DNA from: Desulfobulbaceae bacterium
GTDB lineage: Bacteria > Desulfobacterota > Desulfobulbia > Desulfobulbales > Desulfocapsaceae
Length of the DNA stretch: 7,215 nucleotides
Direction: 5' to 3'
NCBI GenBank assembly: GCA_030599175.1
Contig: JAUVON010000138.1
Location: 1 to 7,215 of the forward strand
Part shown: one piece after another, positions 5,278 through 7,215 of the stretch
Layout: each line of letters opens with the position of its first letter
Position numbering within the stretch: position 1 is the first letter of the stretch
Program-made: the position numbers and the translations under genes
The notes under the pieces: generated by a model
What the model was told of the DNA's origin: nothing
The model's database searches: none
Seen by the model: only the letters and a program-made list of their open reading frames with translations

Positions 5278-5427
5278 ATGCTGAATTTTCTTGCAAGAAA
5301 TGGTGGAAAGGTGGAAAATACGATGGGATCTGTTTTTACGACGCCATCTAAAACTTCCGATAAGCGTAGACATCGAGTGACCTTTTTACGAGTCCATCAT
5401 AGGTTGATTATATATGAAACTACTTAA
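5278..5427 (+). CDS. Possible 49-residue ORF overlapping the start of the ATPase gene
   Basis: An ATG at 5278 opens a 49-codon frame that ends at TAA 5425-5427, 14 nt inside the downstream ATPase gene. It is preceded by a good ribosome binding site: AAGAGGTGA at 5265-5273 ends 4 nt before the ATG and contains the nfo stop. The product would begin MLNFLARNGGKVEN and is basic, with no recognised domain, signal peptide or membrane segment. Its second half is encoded by the two copies of an intergenic repeat (5333-5348, 5383-5398), which argues that much of it is accidental. It may instead be a short translated stretch coupling nfo and ATPase expression. Real-gene status is doubtful. Confidence 0.22.
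   Translation: MLNFLARNGGKVENTMGSVFTTPSKTSDKRRHRVTFLRVHHRLIIYETT
5287..5300. promoter_or_regulatory. 14-bp perfect palindrome downstream of nfo
   Basis: TTTCTTGCAAGAAA is perfectly self-complementary, with no spacer, and begins 13 bp after the nfo stop codon. Symmetry of this size in an intergenic region is a common form of dimeric repressor site. It contains TTGCAA (5291-5296), which 17 bp before GAAAAT (5314-5319) makes a weak sigma70-like promoter, so repressor and promoter sites might overlap. The palindrome is certain; its role is a guess. Confidence 0.3.
5333..5398. repeat. Two direct copies of a TTTTTACGA-nn-CCATC element, 50 bp apart
   Basis: Copy one (5333-5348, TTTTTACGACGCCATC) and copy two (5383-5398, TTTTTACGAGTCCATC) match at 14 of 16 positions, and their starts are exactly 50 bp apart. 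Copy one is also preceded by GATGG (5323-5327), making a GATGG...CCATC inverted pair around it. From memory, 'GATGG.(C/G)TCGTAAAAA' sequences recur between genes in Desulfobacterota genomes, so these may be copies of a dispersed intergenic element; I could not check this. They lie in the 140-bp gap before the ATPase gene, with the second copy ending 15 bp before its ATG. Confidence 0.55.
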
Positions 5428-7213
5428 TAGTGAGGCCTTACTTGATATCCTTGTAAGGCAGAAGGTTTTGACAGCCAAGCAACGGCAGTTTGTCACCCTG
5501 GAGAAAGGAAAGCAGCGTCAGAAGCTTGTGCGACTTGCTGCCAGGGAGGGGAATGTCGATAAGAACTACCCTGACCTGGTTGAAATCATAACCGCCTTTA
5601 ATTTCGAGATTCCAGAAAATGATGGACGGATACTCGATGAAGAAATTATCATGCGAGCGGTTGCAAAAGAGAAGAAGCTTCCTTTTAAAAAACTTGATCC
5701 TCTTGAATTGGATATGGATGTCGCCACTAAGACAATCCCTCGAAATTTTGCCATAAGGCAGCTTGTTCTGCCGTTTAATATGACGGATGGTACTCTCGAG
5801 GTTGTGGTGTATCATCCTGATTGTCAGGCAGTATTGGCGGATATTGAGCAGGCAAATCAGGTTAAGGTGAAGCCATATATAGCCACAAAATCTGATATTA
5901 AAAAGATTATCTCAGAGTTTTTTGGATTTCAAAAATCGATAAGTGCCGCCGAAGATCAGTTTGGTGTTGCACATGGGGTTGGATCGATTGATATCGGTAA
6001 TCTGGAGAGATATGTAAAGATCTCTTCAGCCAAGGAGATCACCTCCTCCGATCAGCATATTAAGACTGCTGTAAACCATATTTTTCACTACGCTCTGGAT
6101 CAGCGGGCGAGCGATATCCATATTGAACCAAAACGGAATATTTGTGTGGTGCGGTTCCGGATTGATGGTGCACTTCATACAATCTACAACCTGCCAAAGG
6201 CCGTGCATTCAGCGATAACCTCAAGGATCAAATTCCTTTCCCGCCTCGATATTGCAGAAAAAAGACGGCCACAGGACGGCAGAATAAAGATCGGCAGTAA
6301 AGGTGGCAAAGATGTGGAAATACGGGTTTCAACAGTTCCTGTTGCCTTTGGTGAAAAGGTGGTGATGCGTATTCTCGATTCGGATATGCTCTTTCAAAAG
6401 ATTGAAAATCTTGGCTTTTCGAAAAGGGACACAGGAGTGTATAACTCTTTCATTCATGCTCCCCATGGAATCATTCTGGTAACAGGGCCGACGGGAAGCG
6501 GCAAATCGACAACCCTCTACTCGACTCTGAAAGAGATCGCTACATCGGAGACGAATATTGTGACGGTGGAAGATCCTGTTGAAATGGTGCACGAGGAGTT
6601 TAACCAAATTGCCGTACAGCCTCTTATTGATGTGACATTTTCCACGATTCTGAGAAATATCCTGCGGCAGGATCCTGATATTATCATGATTGGTGAGATC
6701 CGTGACCATGAGACTGCCAGCCATGCAGTACAGGCGGCAATGACCGGTCACCTGGTGTTTTCTACCCTGCATACCAACGATGCCGTCTCTTCCATTGCCC
6801 GATTGAAGGATCTTGGGTTGCAGCCATTTATGATTGCTTCAACTCTGCTCGGCTGTATGGCTCAGCGACTGGTAAGGAAAATCTGCCCGGATTGTACTGA
6901 GGAATTTGATATGAAGAGGGAGGAACTGCAGAAAATGGGTTTTCCTGTGGTTGAATCAGGCACTATTACCCTCAAACGAGGTAAGGGTTGTGTGGAATGC
7001 CGGGGTACGGGATATAAAGGGAGATGTGGTGTTTTTGAAATATTTCCTCTTTCGTCCCAGATAAAAACAATGATTGGTGACGATGCTCATACTCTTGAAA
7101 TGAGTCAGGTTGCAATTCGTGAAGGAATGACTACTTTACGCGAAGACGCATGGAAAAAGGTCAGGGAAGGTATAACGACCTATGAAGAGGCCTTGCGGGT
7201 GACTTCAACTTAG
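5414..7213 (+). CDS. GspE/PilB family secretion or type IV pilus assembly ATPase
   Basis: This complete 599-residue cytoplasmic hexameric ATPase belongs to the family that powers type II secretion pseudopilus or type IV pilus assembly. The N-terminal part (about 1-170) resembles the T2SSE_N/MshEN region, with a lysine- and arginine-rich stretch at 30-60. The motor follows: an Asp-box-like ASDIHIEPK (232-240), an arginine-rich RLDIAEKRRPQDGR segment (277-290), Walker A GPTGSGKS (358-365), Walker B DIIMIGEIRD (422-431) and His box GHLVFSTLHTND (445-456). A tetracysteine zinc motif, C491-x2-C494 and C526-x2-C529, marks GspE/PilB enzymes and argues against the retraction ATPase PilT. Start signal: ATG after AGG (5401-5403) with 10-nt spacing, a weak site. 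The stop is two bases before the window end, so partner genes (for example a GspF/PilC platform protein) cannot be seen. Which system it serves is therefore undecided. It may share a transcript with nfo because no terminator separates them. Confidence 0.95.
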   Translation: MKLLNSEALLDILVRQKVLTAKQRQFVTLEKGKQRQKLVRLAAREGNVDKNYPDLVEIITAFNFEIPENDGRILDEEIIMRAVAKEKKLPFKKLDPLELDMDVATKTIPRNFAIRQLVLPFNMTDGTLEVVVYHPDCQAVLADIEQANQVKVKPYIATKSDIKKIISEFFGFQKSISAAEDQFGVAHGVGSIDIGNLERYVKISSAKEITSSDQHIKTAVNHIFHYALDQRASDIHIEPKRNICVVRFRIDGALHTIYNLPKAVHSAITSRIKFLSRLDIAEKRRPQDGRIKIGSKGGKDVEIRVSTVPVAFGEKVVMRILDSDMLFQKIENLGFSKRDTGVYNSFIHAPHGIILVTGPTGSGKSTTLYSTLKEIATSETNIVTVEDPVEMVHEEFNQIAVQPLIDVTFSTILRNILRQDPDIIMIGEIRDHETASHAVQAAMTGHLVFSTLHTNDAVSSIARLKDLGLQPFMIASTLLGCMAQRLVRKICPDCTEEFDMKREELQKMGFPVVESGTITLKRGKGCVECRGTGYKGRCGVFEIFPLSSQIKTMIGDDAHTLEMSQVAIREGMTTLREDAWKKVREGITTYEEALRVTST

Positions 7214-7215
7214 TC

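Noticed and set aside
5274..5413. CRISPR-like or insertion-sequence remnant suggested by the repeats
   Set aside because: There are only two imperfect 16-bp copies, with no terminal inverted repeats, target duplication or transposase fragment.
6329..6772. 147-codon minus-strand ORF inside the ATPase gene
   Set aside because: It is antisense to the conserved Walker A/B region and has no domain of its own.

Overview
The window looks like ordinary chromosomal backbone of a Gram-negative bacterium. The best guess is a sulfate- or sulfur-metabolising member of the Desulfobacterota (former Deltaproteobacteria, Desulfobulbales-like). This rests on protein flavour, on the Nif3 / C4 zinc-ribbon / RNase P RNA order, and on an intergenic 'TTTTTACGA..CCATC' element that I remember from such genomes. 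No database was searched, so the taxonomy is an inference.

Layout. Positions 1-436 hold a nearly complete class A RNase P RNA gene (rnpB) on the minus strand. Upstream of it on the same strand are a coiled-coil C4 zinc-ribbon protein (480-1202, TTG start) and a Nif3-family dinuclear-metal protein (1199-2047), overlapping by four bases. Upstream again come an attenuator-like leader with a strong intrinsic terminator (about 2074-2183) and a tRNA gene with a CAU anticodon (2253-2329), which has its own sigma70-type promoter at 2350-2379. The left part of the window is thus one minus-strand series: tRNA, terminator/leader, nif3, zinc ribbon, rnpB.

A divergent intergenic region (2330-2555) separates this from a plus-strand series. 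That series holds a membrane-embedded M48 zinc metallopeptidase with C-terminal TPR repeats (2556-4400), endonuclease IV nfo (4416-5273, all nine metal ligands present) and a GspE/PilB-type secretion or pilus ATPase (5414-7213, complete). The 140-bp gap before the ATPase carries a 14-bp perfect palindrome, two copies of a 16-bp repeat exactly 50 bp apart, and a possible 49-codon ORF with a good ribosome binding site.

How the genes relate. The minus-strand set is housekeeping (tRNA, tRNA processing RNA, conserved proteins of poorly known role). The plus-strand set combines envelope proteolysis, base-excision repair and the start of a type II secretion/type IV pilus module, without an obvious shared pathway. 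I see no mobile element, CRISPR array or defence cassette, and no clear new multi-gene system. The most interesting signals are non-coding: the candidate attenuator before nif3, the paired repeats before the ATPase gene, and the elongated P12 arm of rnpB.
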